DNA from: Bacteroides sp.
GTDB taxonomy: Bacteria > Bacteroidota > Bacteroidia > Bacteroidales > Bacteroidaceae
Assembly: GCA_022648295.1 (NCBI GenBank)
Contig: JALCME010000016.1
Span: 1 to 64,000, forward strand
Direction: 5' to 3'
Length of the DNA: 64,000 nt
How positions within the stretch are numbered: position 1 is the stretch's first letter; each line of letters opens with the position of its first letter. Shown here piece after piece: positions 45,732 through 55,579 of the stretch. The translations under genes were made by a program, and so were the position numbers. The notes under the pieces were generated by a model, which worked only from the letters and a program-made list of their open reading frames with translations, searched no databases and had not been told where the DNA came from.

Positions 45732-48638
45732 ATGAAAAATTCCCCAAAAATATGCAGAGGAATGATTGTAGCCTTATTGGCTTCTGCATCTATCTTTGCA
45801 CATGCTAATCAGGGAGAAAAGTTATTGTTTTCTCAAGTGCAAAATTGTGACATACTGGTTGACAATAAAACAAGGTTAAATATAAAAGGACGTATCTTTA
45901 CAAAAAATAAAGGAAAGATCGAGGCCGTACCTTATGCAACCATTCAATTGAAGAATATTGCAGTCGGCGTTATTAGTGACAACGATGGTAAGTTTGAATT
46001 AACCAATGTAATTCCAGACACCTATACTATGAAGGTTTCGTGTTTAGGATATGAAGATTATGTTACAATACTCAAACTAACCGATTCTATCAAAGAGTTA
46101 CAGCTTGAACTTAAGGTTGCAGATTTCTCTCTAGACGAAATTGTAGTAACAGCTCAAACATCAAAAGCCGGTGCTTCAACAGCTTCAACTATCTCAAAGA
46201 TGGCAATGGAGCACATGCAGTCTGTTTCCCTATCCGATGTAATGGAACTTTTACCGGGTGCAGACATTTCAAGTTATAAAGCAGATTTACAAGGTGTGTC
46301 AACACATTCTATTCGTGGCGGAGCAAGTTTTGGAACCTCCGTTGTTTTGGATGGTGCCCCATTGTCCAGTAATGCAAATATGCAAATTATGTCTTCGGCA
46401 ATCGGAGGCTCGGTGCCAGGAACAAGAAGTGTTACTCCTAATGTAGGAACAGACCTACGTACGATCACAACCGATAATATAGAATCTGTTGAAGTTATTC
46501 GAGGAGTCGCATCTGCTGCTTATGGCGATATGGGTGGTGGTGCTATCATCATAAACTCCAAAGTCGGTCGTCAACCATTGTCTATTAAATTCAATACAAA
46601 TCCCAATGTTTATTCGGTTGCAGCTTCTCACGGTCTTTTTTTAGGCGGAAAAAAAGGCTTTCTTAATTACGGTCTTGACTATGCTTACAGCGTAGCTGAT
46701 CCTCGTGAAAGCTATGACACCTATAATCGTTATACAATGCGATTGGCTTATAGCAACCCTAACTTGTTTCATGGTCTGCTAAATTCAACCACTTCATTCA
46801 ATCTCTATTGGACGAAAGATAAAGGAGAGCCTAATCCGGATGATCCGAATGACTTCACGACATCAAACGAGAAAGATTTAATGGCTAGTTTAAACACCAA
46901 AGGAACATTTAACTTAAGCAAAGGCTGGTTGAAAAACATCAGCTACGTGCTACAAGGCAGCTACACTTATCGGCATAGTTTCTTTGCTGACAATGGGACT
47001 AATGCTGATGTAGCTTACTCTTACTCAAAGATAGATGGAACTGTACTTTCTAGTATTAAAAACGGGCATGTTTATGATACGGATGGTAACGAACTTACAA
47101 ATTACGGTAATGGGGCAACCAATGAACATTCGTGGATTACGCCAGCCGAATATTTTTATCAATATGATGTTTTTGGTAAAGAAATTAATACCTATGTACA
47201 AATTAAAGCTAACTTGGCTGGAAAGTTAGGTATTACTTCTCATCGAATTGTAAGCGGAATAGATTTTAAAGCAGATGGTAATGTGGGTGATGGAAAAGTA
47301 TTTGATATGGATAATCCTCCTTACCGCAGTGCCTCTTACACCTATCAGACACAAAGAGAACGTCCTTACAAAAATATCCCTTTCCTAATTCAACTCAGTG
47401 CTTTTGCTGAAGAAACCTTTCGTATGAATATAGCAAATAGACAACTTGAAATTGTAGCAGGTGCCCGTTATGACTATGTACGCGATTGCGGTGGTAGTGT
47501 AGCTCCTCGTCTTAATGCCTCATTTGAAATTTTACCTAGCATGCTTAGTGTACGAGGTGCTTACGGCTATACTTACAAAGCTCCGACATTGGCATATCTC
47601 TATCCTGACAATGCCTATTTTGATATGACAAACTTTAATAATGCGTTGCAAAGTAATATACCTGATGCTCAGAAATTTCAGTTGATTACCACTCATGTCT
47701 ATCCTACTGAAAACCACGATTTAAAGATGGCAAAGCAGGTTAAAAGTGAAATAGGTCTTGACTTTCGAATCAAGAAAATGATGTTCTCGGTTACTGCTTA
47801 CAAAGATTACTGTCATAACGGCTACTCTTTGGATCCAATCCTTGAACCAACAACTTTCAAACAATATGGAGCTAACGAGTATCCAGAAGATGGCACCACA
47901 TTGCCCACACTTAAAGAAATTAGCAATAAGCCTTATCTGCTTTCATACACTCGCCCGGGGAATAGTGCTTCTTATGAGAGAATAGGTGTTGAATTTGACT
48001 TTAATTTTGGTTACATTGATGCCATTCGCACACAATTCTCACTGAACGGTCAATGGTATCATCACAAGAGCTGGATAAATGGTGTAAGATATTTTAATTA
48101 TGTTGCCGACGAAGGTAGTAATATGTATGGTGTTTATAACTCCAAAAATTCTTATGGTGTATTCAACCGCAGCAATACCATCACGAACCTTATTGTTACT
48201 CACAATATACCAAGTATAGGATTCGTTGTGAGTTTAACAGGTAATGTAAACTGGAATTACAAGGGATGGACTTCTTATGCCGATGACGATACTACACCGA
48301 TTGGTTACATCACTACCGACGGAAAATATCACGATTTTAATTCCTCATGGGCTGATCCATCTTCGGAAAAATATAACGAATATTTAAGTATTCTCCGTAA
48401 CGAGGACAATGGCGCCGTAACTCCCAATCGAAAAGTAGTTGAACCTGCTTATAATCCTGTTCTTTGTATGAATGTAAACATCACTAAACAGTTTAAGCTT
48501 TTCGATGTCTCTTTCTTTGCGAATAATCTGTTTCGCTCCACTCCTCTTCAAAAACTTGTGAAGAGTCCTGGAAATTACATCAGAAGGAACGATGAAACAT
48601 TCTTCTTTGGATTACAATTAACGGCAAGAATTAAATAA
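45732..48638 (+). CDS. TonB-dependent outer membrane receptor, second copy
   Basis: 968 residues, paralogous to the receptor at 35139. Signal peptide, CarboxypepD_reg-like domain (about 48-135: NIKGRIFTKNKGKIEAVPYATIQL, CLGYEDYVTIL), LDEIVVTAQTS, plug (about 150-275 with DNIESVEVIRGVASAAYGDMGGGAIIIN) and a barrel ending in RNDETFFFGLQLTARIK. Shares the NIES(I/V)E and ASxxYGD plug segments with the first copy, but is much more AT-rich. No regulator lies beside it. The DUF4876 gene starts 11 bases later. Probably imports a related ligand. Confidence 0.88.
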   Translation: MKNSPKICRGMIVALLASASIFAHANQGEKLLFSQVQNCDILVDNKTRLNIKGRIFTKNKGKIEAVPYATIQLKNIAVGVISDNDGKFELTNVIPDTYTMKVSCLGYEDYVTILKLTDSIKELQLELKVADFSLDEIVVTAQTSKAGASTASTISKMAMEHMQSVSLSDVMELLPGADISSYKADLQGVSTHSIRGGASFGTSVVLDGAPLSSNANMQIMSSAIGGSVPGTRSVTPNVGTDLRTITTDNIESVEVIRGVASAAYGDMGGGAIIINSKVGRQPLSIKFNTNPNVYSVAASHGLFLGGKKGFLNYGLDYAYSVADPRESYDTYNRYTMRLAYSNPNLFHGLLNSTTSFNLYWTKDKGEPNPDDPNDFTTSNEKDLMASLNTKGTFNLSKGWLKNISYVLQGSYTYRHSFFADNGTNADVAYSYSKIDGTVLSSIKNGHVYDTDGNELTNYGNGATNEHSWITPAEYFYQYDVFGKEINTYVQIKANLAGKLGITSHRIVSGIDFKADGNVGDGKVFDMDNPPYRSASYTYQTQRERPYKNIPFLIQLSAFAEETFRMNIANRQLEIVAGARYDYVRDCGGSVAPRLNASFEILPSMLSVRGAYGYTYKAPTLAYLYPDNAYFDMTNFNNALQSNIPDAQKFQLITTHVYPTENHDLKMAKQVKSEIGLDFRIKKMMFSVTAYKDYCHNGYSLDPILEPTTFKQYGANEYPEDGTTLPTLKEISNKPYLLSYTRPGNSASYERIGVEFDFNFGYIDAIRTQFSLNGQWYHHKSWINGVRYFNYVADEGSNMYGVYNSKNSYGVFNRSNTITNLIVTHNIPSIGFVVSLTGNVNWNYKGWTSYADDDTTPIGYITTDGKYHDFNSSWADPSSEKYNEYLSILRNEDNGAVTPNRKVVEPAYNPVLCMNVNITKQFKLFDVSFFANNLFRSTPLQKLVKSPGNYIRRNDETFFFGLQLTARIK

Positions 48639-48649
48639 CACATATTGGT

Positions 48650-49933
48650 ATGAATATTAAATTAAGTACATATAAGGTTTTCGCTATTGTAGCACTTTTC
48701 TTTTCTTCTTGTTCGGACATGATGAATAATGCTATTGATACAGATAAGATTGAACCCATAGAGGTTTCCTATAAAGTTAGTGCGGCTACAGGTTTCATTG
48801 AAAAAGGTGCGAATGTAATTCCCGATCCTAATTTTTCGACTCAAGGTGTTGAGGTTGTATTTACTAATAATAATACCGGAGCAATAGTAAAAGGTTTCAC
48901 AGACGAAGACTGTATTGTCACCGTATCACTTGTTCCCGGCGTTTATTCGGTCAGTGTGACTGGTACTACAAAATATGAAGGCTCTGAATACTACCTTAAC
49001 GGTAATGTGTCAAGTCTTTCATTCCTTAGGTCTGTTTCCAAAGTCGAAGCAATTGCAAGTGGTAGTGGCATGATTATCCGTCCGGCCAAAGTCAGTTCTT
49101 TATGCTTTAGTGAAATTTATTATTGTGGAGTTGCTTCATACTACTTTCGCGACCAAACTTATCAAATTTATAATAACGGAGAAGAGACAGTATATCTTGA
49201 TGGTATTTGTTTTGCTCAGCTAGAGCCCAATATTGCTACAGCTACTCCTCCTACTTGGCCTGATGAGGATGGAACAGACAACTATGTTTACGGCAAAATG
49301 ATTTGGCAGTTTCCCGGAAGTGGGACAGATTATCCGCTAGCTCCGGGTGAATCAGTAGTTGTTGTTCAAGAGGCGCGAGACCATACCAAAAACAATCCTA
49401 ATTCTTATGACAACTCTATGGCTGATTGGGAATGTAATACAGGCAATGTTACTCGCGATAATGCTTCTGTTGACAATATGCCTTACATTTTCTATGCAGG
49501 TTATTTGAATACCATGCAATGGCTAACATCGGTTTTTGGTGGCGCTTTTGTCCTCTATCAAGGAGATGCCGATAATCTTTTGAACAAGTCATACTACGAA
49601 GATCCATCTCATTTGCAAGCACCGGTCAATGAATCAACCCGTTATGCAAAAATTCCGGCAGGCATGATACTTGATGGAATAGAACTTCTGACCAATATGG
49701 ATGCGATGAACATGAAACGTATTCCTGGATTTATTGATGCTGGAGGAACGTCTGTTGGTGCTACCTATTGTGGAAAAAGTGTTTCCCGAAAGGTTATAGG
49801 AACCCGTACGGACGGTACACCTATCTACAGTGATACCAACAACTCAACCTATGATTTCCAGATTAATGATCATCCGGTTATTCGTAGGGACAGTCAGAAG
49901 GCACCGTCATGGAGTAAAGCGTACAATAAATAA
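48650..49933 (+). CDS. DUF4876 family lipoprotein, second copy
   Basis: 427 residues with a lipobox (ALFFSSCSD). The N-terminal Ig-like part (FIEKGANVIPDPNFSTQGVEVVF) and the lamin-tail-like core (SEIYYCGVASYYFRDQTYQIYNNG) are followed by AGMILDGIE...PGFIDAGG...SDTNNSTYDFQ. The C-terminal WxLDGIE/IDAG/DTNNSTxDF motif set is shared with the first copy at 38155, while the rest has diverged strongly. Likely anchored on the outer membrane beside its receptor. Confidence 0.8.
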   Translation: MNIKLSTYKVFAIVALFFSSCSDMMNNAIDTDKIEPIEVSYKVSAATGFIEKGANVIPDPNFSTQGVEVVFTNNNTGAIVKGFTDEDCIVTVSLVPGVYSVSVTGTTKYEGSEYYLNGNVSSLSFLRSVSKVEAIASGSGMIIRPAKVSSLCFSEIYYCGVASYYFRDQTYQIYNNGEETVYLDGICFAQLEPNIATATPPTWPDEDGTDNYVYGKMIWQFPGSGTDYPLAPGESVVVVQEARDHTKNNPNSYDNSMADWECNTGNVTRDNASVDNMPYIFYAGYLNTMQWLTSVFGGAFVLYQGDADNLLNKSYYEDPSHLQAPVNESTRYAKIPAGMILDGIELLTNMDAMNMKRIPGFIDAGGTSVGATYCGKSVSRKVIGTRTDGTPIYSDTNNSTYDFQINDHPVIRRDSQKAPSWSKAYNK

Positions 49934-49964
49934 GCATCAAACTTTAATAAAAGAATAGTATACA

Positions 49965-51548
49965 ATGAAGAATTCTAAATATATAAGAATAGCGGGATGT
50001 ATATTGGGTACATTCATAGCTTCACTCACTGCTAATGCCCAAGAAAAAATAACCACTCCTGCTTCAAATGAGCGAATCAATTTTGAAAGCCTCTGGCTGA
50101 ATAACACTAATAATGCAGCAGGAGGAATGATTGATGCCCCATTGAAATCGGGAGAGGTTGAGGTTGGCTATTCTAAAGAGCAAGGAAACTTTAAGCGAGT
50201 TCAAGTAGGAGATGATAACAGTGCTATCTCGTTCCATGCCGAAGGTGGTGGCATCTACAAGAAACTGAGCGGAATCTATCTGTTCGGAAGCATTACTTAC
50301 AGTCGCGACCGTTTGATGGGAACGCGCTATAATGCTTCTCTGATTGATCCGTTGCGTGGAATGCCCTTTATTTTAGCCGACAGTACATCTAGCAAATGGA
50401 TAAATCAGAGCTACAGACTAAACATGAAAGCTACTACGCCCAAACTTTTTGGTTTTATGTATGCAGGAATCAGTGTTTCCTATGAAGCAGGCGAAGGAGC
50501 CAAGCAGGTAGATCCACGTCCATTAGTTAAATTGGGAAAGATAGAGATACAGCCGTCACTGCTCTTTACGCTAGGAAAGGAGCATCTGATAGGTATAAAC
50601 TTCGATTTTTATAATCGAAAAGAAGATGGAGATGCGGTTAACTCCAACCACCTGTCTACTCCTCACGCGTGGGAGATAGTGGCACCCGGTTACTTTTCAC
50701 AAGGAGAAAACGGTCCGTTTGGCAGTATCAATTCTTTGCGTAACTACGAGGCACAAGCTATGGGTGGCGGGTTGCAATATGGTTTTCGTAAAAAGAAATT
50801 GAGTATGTTGATTGCAGCCAACTATATGTATCGTGTGGAAGATGCACTGTGTTCTTATACTAAACCCAAGATGGCAGGAACGGTAAAGGAGGCGTTTTGG
50901 AATGCCCAATTAGCTGTTCAATACAAGTTAGGCGAGAAAACGCTGTCTTTTAATTATAAACACTCTGATAATGATATGGATGGTATAGAGTATTTGCAAA
51001 CCTATGATAATACTTACGAAATTCAGTCGTGGATAACAGATGCCAAGTTTATATGTTCCAACTACTCAACGATAGAAGATAAAATAGCAGTGGATTACAT
51101 GATAAACAAAGGAAACTCTTATAGTTGGAAAATGGGAATGGACGGTTCTATTTTGAAAAACAATTATATTTATTATCTGCCCGAAACAACACAAAATATT
51201 AAAACATTTGATTTAAATGCCTATGTCACTCATAATTTCGATTTAGGTAAGAGTGGAGAACTTCTTTGTAGCCTAAACGCCGGTTATAGCACCAATCTAA
51301 AAGACGAGCTGAACTATAATGGCTATAACCTTACTGATGTCTGCTATACAGACTTTACAGTAGTTGACTTTAAGTATCTGACAAGTAATTACACAAAGGT
51401 TGGAGCTAACGTGACTTATGCTTATCGTGGAATAGCCAATGGAAAATCATCTCTCTACATCAGCGGAAAATTCAACTACTACAATCCTTCTTCGGATTTG
51501 TTCACTAATCGTTCAACATGGGAAGTTAAAGTTGGTCTGGCTTTTTAG
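49965..51548 (+). CDS. DUF6850-like outer membrane beta-barrel protein, second copy
   Basis: 527 residues with a signal peptide (GCILGTFIASLTANAQ) and a strand-rich body ending in TNRSTWEVKVGLAF. Early residues LWLNNTNNAAG, the IDPLRGMPF segment and the tyrosine-rich strands correspond to those of the first copy (SENAAGLH, IDPQNTPF), supporting homology. It ends the conserved triad of the second operon; 103 bases separate it from the next lipoprotein gene. Confidence 0.75.
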   Translation: MKNSKYIRIAGCILGTFIASLTANAQEKITTPASNERINFESLWLNNTNNAAGGMIDAPLKSGEVEVGYSKEQGNFKRVQVGDDNSAISFHAEGGGIYKKLSGIYLFGSITYSRDRLMGTRYNASLIDPLRGMPFILADSTSSKWINQSYRLNMKATTPKLFGFMYAGISVSYEAGEGAKQVDPRPLVKLGKIEIQPSLLFTLGKEHLIGINFDFYNRKEDGDAVNSNHLSTPHAWEIVAPGYFSQGENGPFGSINSLRNYEAQAMGGGLQYGFRKKKLSMLIAANYMYRVEDALCSYTKPKMAGTVKEAFWNAQLAVQYKLGEKTLSFNYKHSDNDMDGIEYLQTYDNTYEIQSWITDAKFICSNYSTIEDKIAVDYMINKGNSYSWKMGMDGSILKNNYIYYLPETTQNIKTFDLNAYVTHNFDLGKSGELLCSLNAGYSTNLKDELNYNGYNLTDVCYTDFTVVDFKYLTSNYTKVGANVTYAYRGIANGKSSLYISGKFNYYNPSSDLFTNRSTWEVKVGLAF

Positions 51549-51651
51549 CTCAGTTCATCTTTGACTCAATCTTTCTGCTAAATATAATAAGAAGAAGAGA
51601 ATAGCTTGAGCCGAAGTTTTGTTTATATTATACTATTAATAAAAAGTGCAT

Positions 51652-52515
51652 ATGAAATTCAACTGTTTATATCTAATAATTCTTATCTTTCTATTTACGA
51701 TAGGAGGATGTAAAACCTCAAAAACAAGTATCCAAAGCGATCCGGAAGTTTCTTTAGCAACATCTCAATGTCACTTTCTTGATTCTATTCTACAGGAAGG
51801 ACTTGACCACGAAGCACTATTTACCTTGTTTGGTAATTTGAAACCCATGAGTTCCTTGGTTTCATTTAGTTTTCCTATCGCTAATACGGATAGTACAACT
51901 AAAACAAGCGGAAACATTCTTAATCGTAGAGAACATGGGGCTTATTTAGACAAATTGTATCGGATCCAAAATGCTATAAATAAACTGAATTTTTCTGATC
52001 TTAAATTTGTCATGCTTGCTTATCAATCTCCATATCATGGAATGCGAACCATTCAAATTAACGTTGTCCGTGTAAGTGCTTTGGACAGTCTATTGAAAGC
52101 GCAGGAAAGTTTTTTTGGGCAGTTCGGATTAGTTCCTGGAACAGATCCGGGCATTGTAGTCAATACCATAGAGTATAATGATCGTTATGAACGGTTGAGA
52201 GGGTATGGATACTTGTTCGGATATCCTGATTATGCCATTGATTTTTTTGTCAAGGCCTTCCAAGAATCTGATACTACGAAGAAATATGTGGAAAGGAATT
52301 TCTTTCAGATTCCTACCTATGCTGGGAAAACCGGCTATTTTGTATATGCTTATCCTAAAGATTATGCTCCGACGGCTTCTGTAGATTCTGTTATTTATAA
52401 TAAGGCACAGCGAATATTGGAGAAGTATAAAAGAATTCGTAAATCTTATTTGAATTCGGATAGTACTTTACAATCTTATAAACTTCTTCAGCAGTATGTT
52501 CAAAAAGGTCAATAG
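51652..52515 (+). CDS. Lipoprotein of unknown function
   Basis: 287 residues from the ATG at 51652, with a lipobox (FLFTIGGCKT). The rest is soluble, alpha/beta in appearance, without a domain I recognise. Segments such as YGYLFGYPDYAIDFFVKAF and IPTYAGKTGYFVYAYPKDY suggest a conserved family. It ends four bases before the APC permease gene, so the two should be co-translated. Its job may be to present a peptide or amino acid to that permease, which is inference from position only. Confidence 0.65.
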   Translation: MKFNCLYLIILIFLFTIGGCKTSKTSIQSDPEVSLATSQCHFLDSILQEGLDHEALFTLFGNLKPMSSLVSFSFPIANTDSTTKTSGNILNRREHGAYLDKLYRIQNAINKLNFSDLKFVMLAYQSPYHGMRTIQINVVRVSALDSLLKAQESFFGQFGLVPGTDPGIVVNTIEYNDRYERLRGYGYLFGYPDYAIDFFVKAFQESDTTKKYVERNFFQIPTYAGKTGYFVYAYPKDYAPTASVDSVIYNKAQRILEKYKRIRKSYLNSDSTLQSYKLLQQYVQKGQ

Positions 52516-52519
52516 ATAA

Positions 52520-53815
52520 ATGAAAGGTAACAAGATAGGAGCAATTACTGGATTTGCTATTGTTGTGGCTAATATGATTGGTTCCGGGGCTTTTACCAGC
52601 CTCGGATTTCAATTGAATGAGTTAAACAATCCAGTTGCGATTCTTACTCTATGGGTTTTAGGCGGTATATTGGCTTTAGCTGGGGCATTCAGCTATGCCG
52701 AGGTCGGAACTACTATAAATAAATCAGGAGGAGAGTATTCCTTTCTTTCCCAATTATACCATCCTATAATTGGATATCTTTCAGGGTGGATTTCTTTGAC
52801 TGTTGGATTTGCAGCTCCTATAGCACTTTCTGCAATAGCTTTTGTTGACTATTTCCCTTTTATGAATATGAATTCAAAGTGGATGGGAATTGCCTTGATT
52901 CTTTTTATTACGATTATTCATATGCAAAATCTTAAAACAAGTTCAAGGTTTCAAAACATCTTTACTATACTTAAAATTATACTGATTACAGGTTTTATAG
53001 TTATAGGACTATTCCTATCCGGAGATTCAGGAAATACCTTTACTCTTGGACAATCTTATTTTTCTGAAATAAGTTCCATGCCGTTTGCTGTAGGACTGAT
53101 TTATGTGAGTTATTCATATTCAGGGTGGAATGCAGCTGCCTATATTACAGAAGAATTTGAAAAGCCTAAAAAAGCTCTTCCCTTTGCTTTGATCGGAGGT
53201 ACGCTTTTGGTTACAGTCTTATATTCATTGTTACAATTTGTTTTTCTTAAACATGTATCTTCTGATGAATTGGCCGGACAAGTAAATGTAGGCGCAATAG
53301 CTGCCAATGCCATGCTTGGGAAAAGTATAGGGAGATTTTTTAGCCTTGCTATTTCTTTATTGCTTATCTCCAGTATTAGCGCTATGGTTTGGATTGGACC
53401 GAGAGTTACATCTTGTATTGCACAGAAATATTATATGTGGCGTTTCTTCCAACCTTCCAGAAATGGGATTCCTAAGAGAGCTTTGTGGCTTCAATTCTTG
53501 ATCAGCACTATTCTAATTGTTTCCGGAACATTTGAGCAAATAATGATTTATTGCGGAGTTTTGCTCACCATTTCGACAATGTTAGTTGTATATGGAGTTT
53601 TTATCTTGCGCATAAAAGGGAAAGAAATAGATATGAAAGGTTACAGGAGCCCGTTGTTTCCTTTGTTTCAAATAATATATCTTCTGCTCTCTTTCTGGAT
53701 GATCCTTTTTACTATTATTGAAGCTCCTAAAGAAACAGCGATAGGAATGATTAATCTACTTATCGGATTGTGCAGTTATTTTTTAAGTAAAAAAAAGGAT
53801 ATGCTTTATTCTTAA
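52520..53815 (+). CDS. APC superfamily amino acid permease
   Basis: 431 residues with about twelve membrane helices. The first helix has the APC signature GFAIVVANMIGSGAFTSLG (Gly-Ser-Gly break that binds the amino group), and the family Glu and Tyr in helix 2-3 (YAEVGTTINKSGGEYSFL) and WNAAAYITEEFE in helix 6 are present. It imports or exchanges amino acids or amines. Last gene of the second receptor operon; the combination with a TonB receptor set is unusual. Confidence 0.88.
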   Translation: MKGNKIGAITGFAIVVANMIGSGAFTSLGFQLNELNNPVAILTLWVLGGILALAGAFSYAEVGTTINKSGGEYSFLSQLYHPIIGYLSGWISLTVGFAAPIALSAIAFVDYFPFMNMNSKWMGIALILFITIIHMQNLKTSSRFQNIFTILKIILITGFIVIGLFLSGDSGNTFTLGQSYFSEISSMPFAVGLIYVSYSYSGWNAAAYITEEFEKPKKALPFALIGGTLLVTVLYSLLQFVFLKHVSSDELAGQVNVGAIAANAMLGKSIGRFFSLAISLLLISSISAMVWIGPRVTSCIAQKYYMWRFFQPSRNGIPKRALWLQFLISTILIVSGTFEQIMIYCGVLLTISTMLVVYGVFILRIKGKEIDMKGYRSPLFPLFQIIYLLLSFWMILFTIIEAPKETAIGMINLLIGLCSYFLSKKKDMLYS

Positions 53816-54154
53816 ATAACGTGAGTTACATTCCGTTACACTTTTTCTTTAGGGGATGAGATAGAGAATAGAGAAATGCAGCTCTTGATATGCTTGAAAT
53901 ATGCTTGGGTTATGTTTTTCTGCCAACGAGGCGGAATATATACATACTGTTAATGAGGAAAACTGAAATGAAGAAGGATATGAACTTCGACTGTTTGGCC
54001 AACTTATTGAGATTAAGATAATGAAACACTTGTGCAGCAGGAAGAGGCTAAAGAAAAAATATTTTATCAAATGAGATCGATTATTCAAAGGAGAAACAGA
54101 ATAAAAAGAAAACGCGTGTATTTATCCGTTCCTCCTTTTTCTATGGAGAATTTC
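53816..54154 (+). other. Gap between the permease and glyA
   Basis: 339 bases between convergent genes. A weak stem TAACG/CGTTA (53817-53838) followed by CACTTTTT may end the permease transcript. The middle part holds a possible broken coding fragment (see 53922-54074). Nothing else was seen. Confidence 0.5.
53922..54074 (+). pseudogene. Possible decayed fragment of an AraC-type regulator
   Basis: One frame reads ANEAEYIHTVNEEN, a TGA, then NEEGYELRLFGQLIEI and a basic tail to TGA at 54072. The GYELRLFGQLIEI segment resembles the end of the cupin/sensory part of AraC-family regulators. It has no start and no DNA-binding domain, so if real it is a remnant. Confidence 0.25.
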
Positions 54155-55435
54155 TTAATAGGCGAAGAGTGGATACTTCTTCATTGTTTCGTTGACACGT
54201 GCACGAACTTTAGAAATAACGGCTTCATTTTCCACATTGGACAGTACGGTTTCAATCATTTCTGCTATTTCATACATCAACTCTTCCTTAGCTCCACGGG
54301 TAGTAATAGCAGGAGTTCCCAAACGTATTCCGGAAGTCTGGAAAGCAGAACGGCTATCAAACGGAACCATGTTCTTATTTACGGTGATGTCTGCAGCTAC
54401 CAAAGCCTTTTCCGCTACTTTACCAGTCAGATCGGGATATTTAGAACGAAGGTCAACCAGCATGGAGTGATTGTCCGTACCTCCGGAAACAATAGTAAAT
54501 CCACGATCAATTAAAGCTTGTGCTAATACGGCTGCGTTCTTCTTTACTTGTTTAGCGTATTCTTTAAATTCCGGTTGCAGGATTTCACCGAATGAAACGG
54601 CTTTTGCTGCAATGACGTGTTCCAACGGTCCTCCCTGTATACCTGGAAATACGGCGGAATCAATAAGTTGGGACATCATTTTGATTTCACCTTTAGGAGT
54701 TTTCTTACCCCATGGATTAGGGAAATCTTTGCCAATGAGAATAATACCGCCACGAGGTCCACGTAATGTTTTGTGTGTGGTGGAAGTAACGATGTGTGCG
54801 TATTTTAAAGGATTGTCAAGCAAACCGGCAGCTATTAATCCGGCAGGATGTGCCATATCTATCATTAGAATAGCGCCTACTTTGTCTGCTATTTCACGCA
54901 TGCGTTTGTAATCCCATTCACGTGAGTAAGCTGAACCACCTCCGATAATCATTTTAGGCTTTTCGCGTAGTGCAATTTCTTCCATCTGGTCATAGTCAAC
55001 CCGACCGGTTTCTTTATCCAGATTGTATTCGCAGGGAGTATAAATAATGCCTGAAGTATTTACTAAAGAACCATGTGACAAGTGTCCTCCGTGTGCAAGG
55101 TTCAATCCCATAAACTTATCACCCGGGTTCAACACTGCGAGAAAAACAGCAGCATTAGCTTGCGCTCCTGAGTGTGGTTGTACATTTGCCCATTCTGCAT
55201 CGAAGATTTTCTTTATGCGGTCAATGGCGATCTGCTCGCTTTGATCCACGACTTCACATCCTCCGTAATAGCGTTTGCCCGGATATCCTTCAGCATACTT
55301 GTTGGTAAGGCAGGAACCCATTGCCTGCATAACTTGGTCACTTACGAAATTTTCTGATGCTATCAGCTCAATGCCTTTGAGCTGACGTTGATGTTCTTTT
55401 TCGATGATCTCGAAAATTAAGTCGTCTCTTTTCAT
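54155..55435 (-). CDS. glyA: Serine hydroxymethyltransferase
   Basis: A 426-residue PLP enzyme converting serine and tetrahydrofolate to glycine and 5,10-methylene-THF. The PLP lysine is in [15 protein letters not shown], and [32 protein letters not shown] and [12 protein letters not shown] are present. Full family length. It supplies methylene-THF, also needed by panB. Confidence 0.97.
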   Translation of the reverse strand: MKRDDLIFEIIEKEHQRQLKGIELIASENFVSDQVMQAMGSCLTNKYAEGYPGKRYYGGCEVVDQSEQIAIDRIKKIFDAEWANVQPHSGAQANAAVFLAVLNPGDKFMGLNLAHGGHLSHGSLVNTSGIIYTPCEYNLDKETGRVDYDQMEEIALREKPKMIIGGGSAYSREWDYKRMREIADKVGAILMIDMAHPAGLIAAGLLDNPLKYAHIVTSTTHKTLRGPRGGIILIGKDFPNPWGKKTPKGEIKMMSQLIDSAVFPGIQGGPLEHVIAAKAVSFGEILQPEFKEYAKQVKKNAAVLAQALIDRGFTIVSGGTDNHSMLVDLRSKYPDLTGKVAEKALVAADITVNKNMVPFDSRSAFQTSGIRLGTPAITTRGAKEELMYEIAEMIETVLSNVENEAVISKVRARVNETMKKYPLFAY

Positions 55436-55486
55436 TCTTGCTTAGTAGATATATAATTGGTAAATCAATAATCTCTTTTAAGCGCA

Positions 55487-55494
55487 CAAATTTA
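55487..55494 (-). promoter_or_regulatory. -7 box of glyA
   Basis: TAAATTTG on the minus strand, a perfect TAnnTTTG, 52 bases before the glyA ATG. No clear -33. Confidence 0.45.
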
Positions 55495-55579
55495 CAGCAA
55501 AAAAATGAATAAAATGTTAGAAAGTGCCTTTTTTAGCTTACAATTTAACGACTCTGCTTTATTTGAAGCAATAAATACT

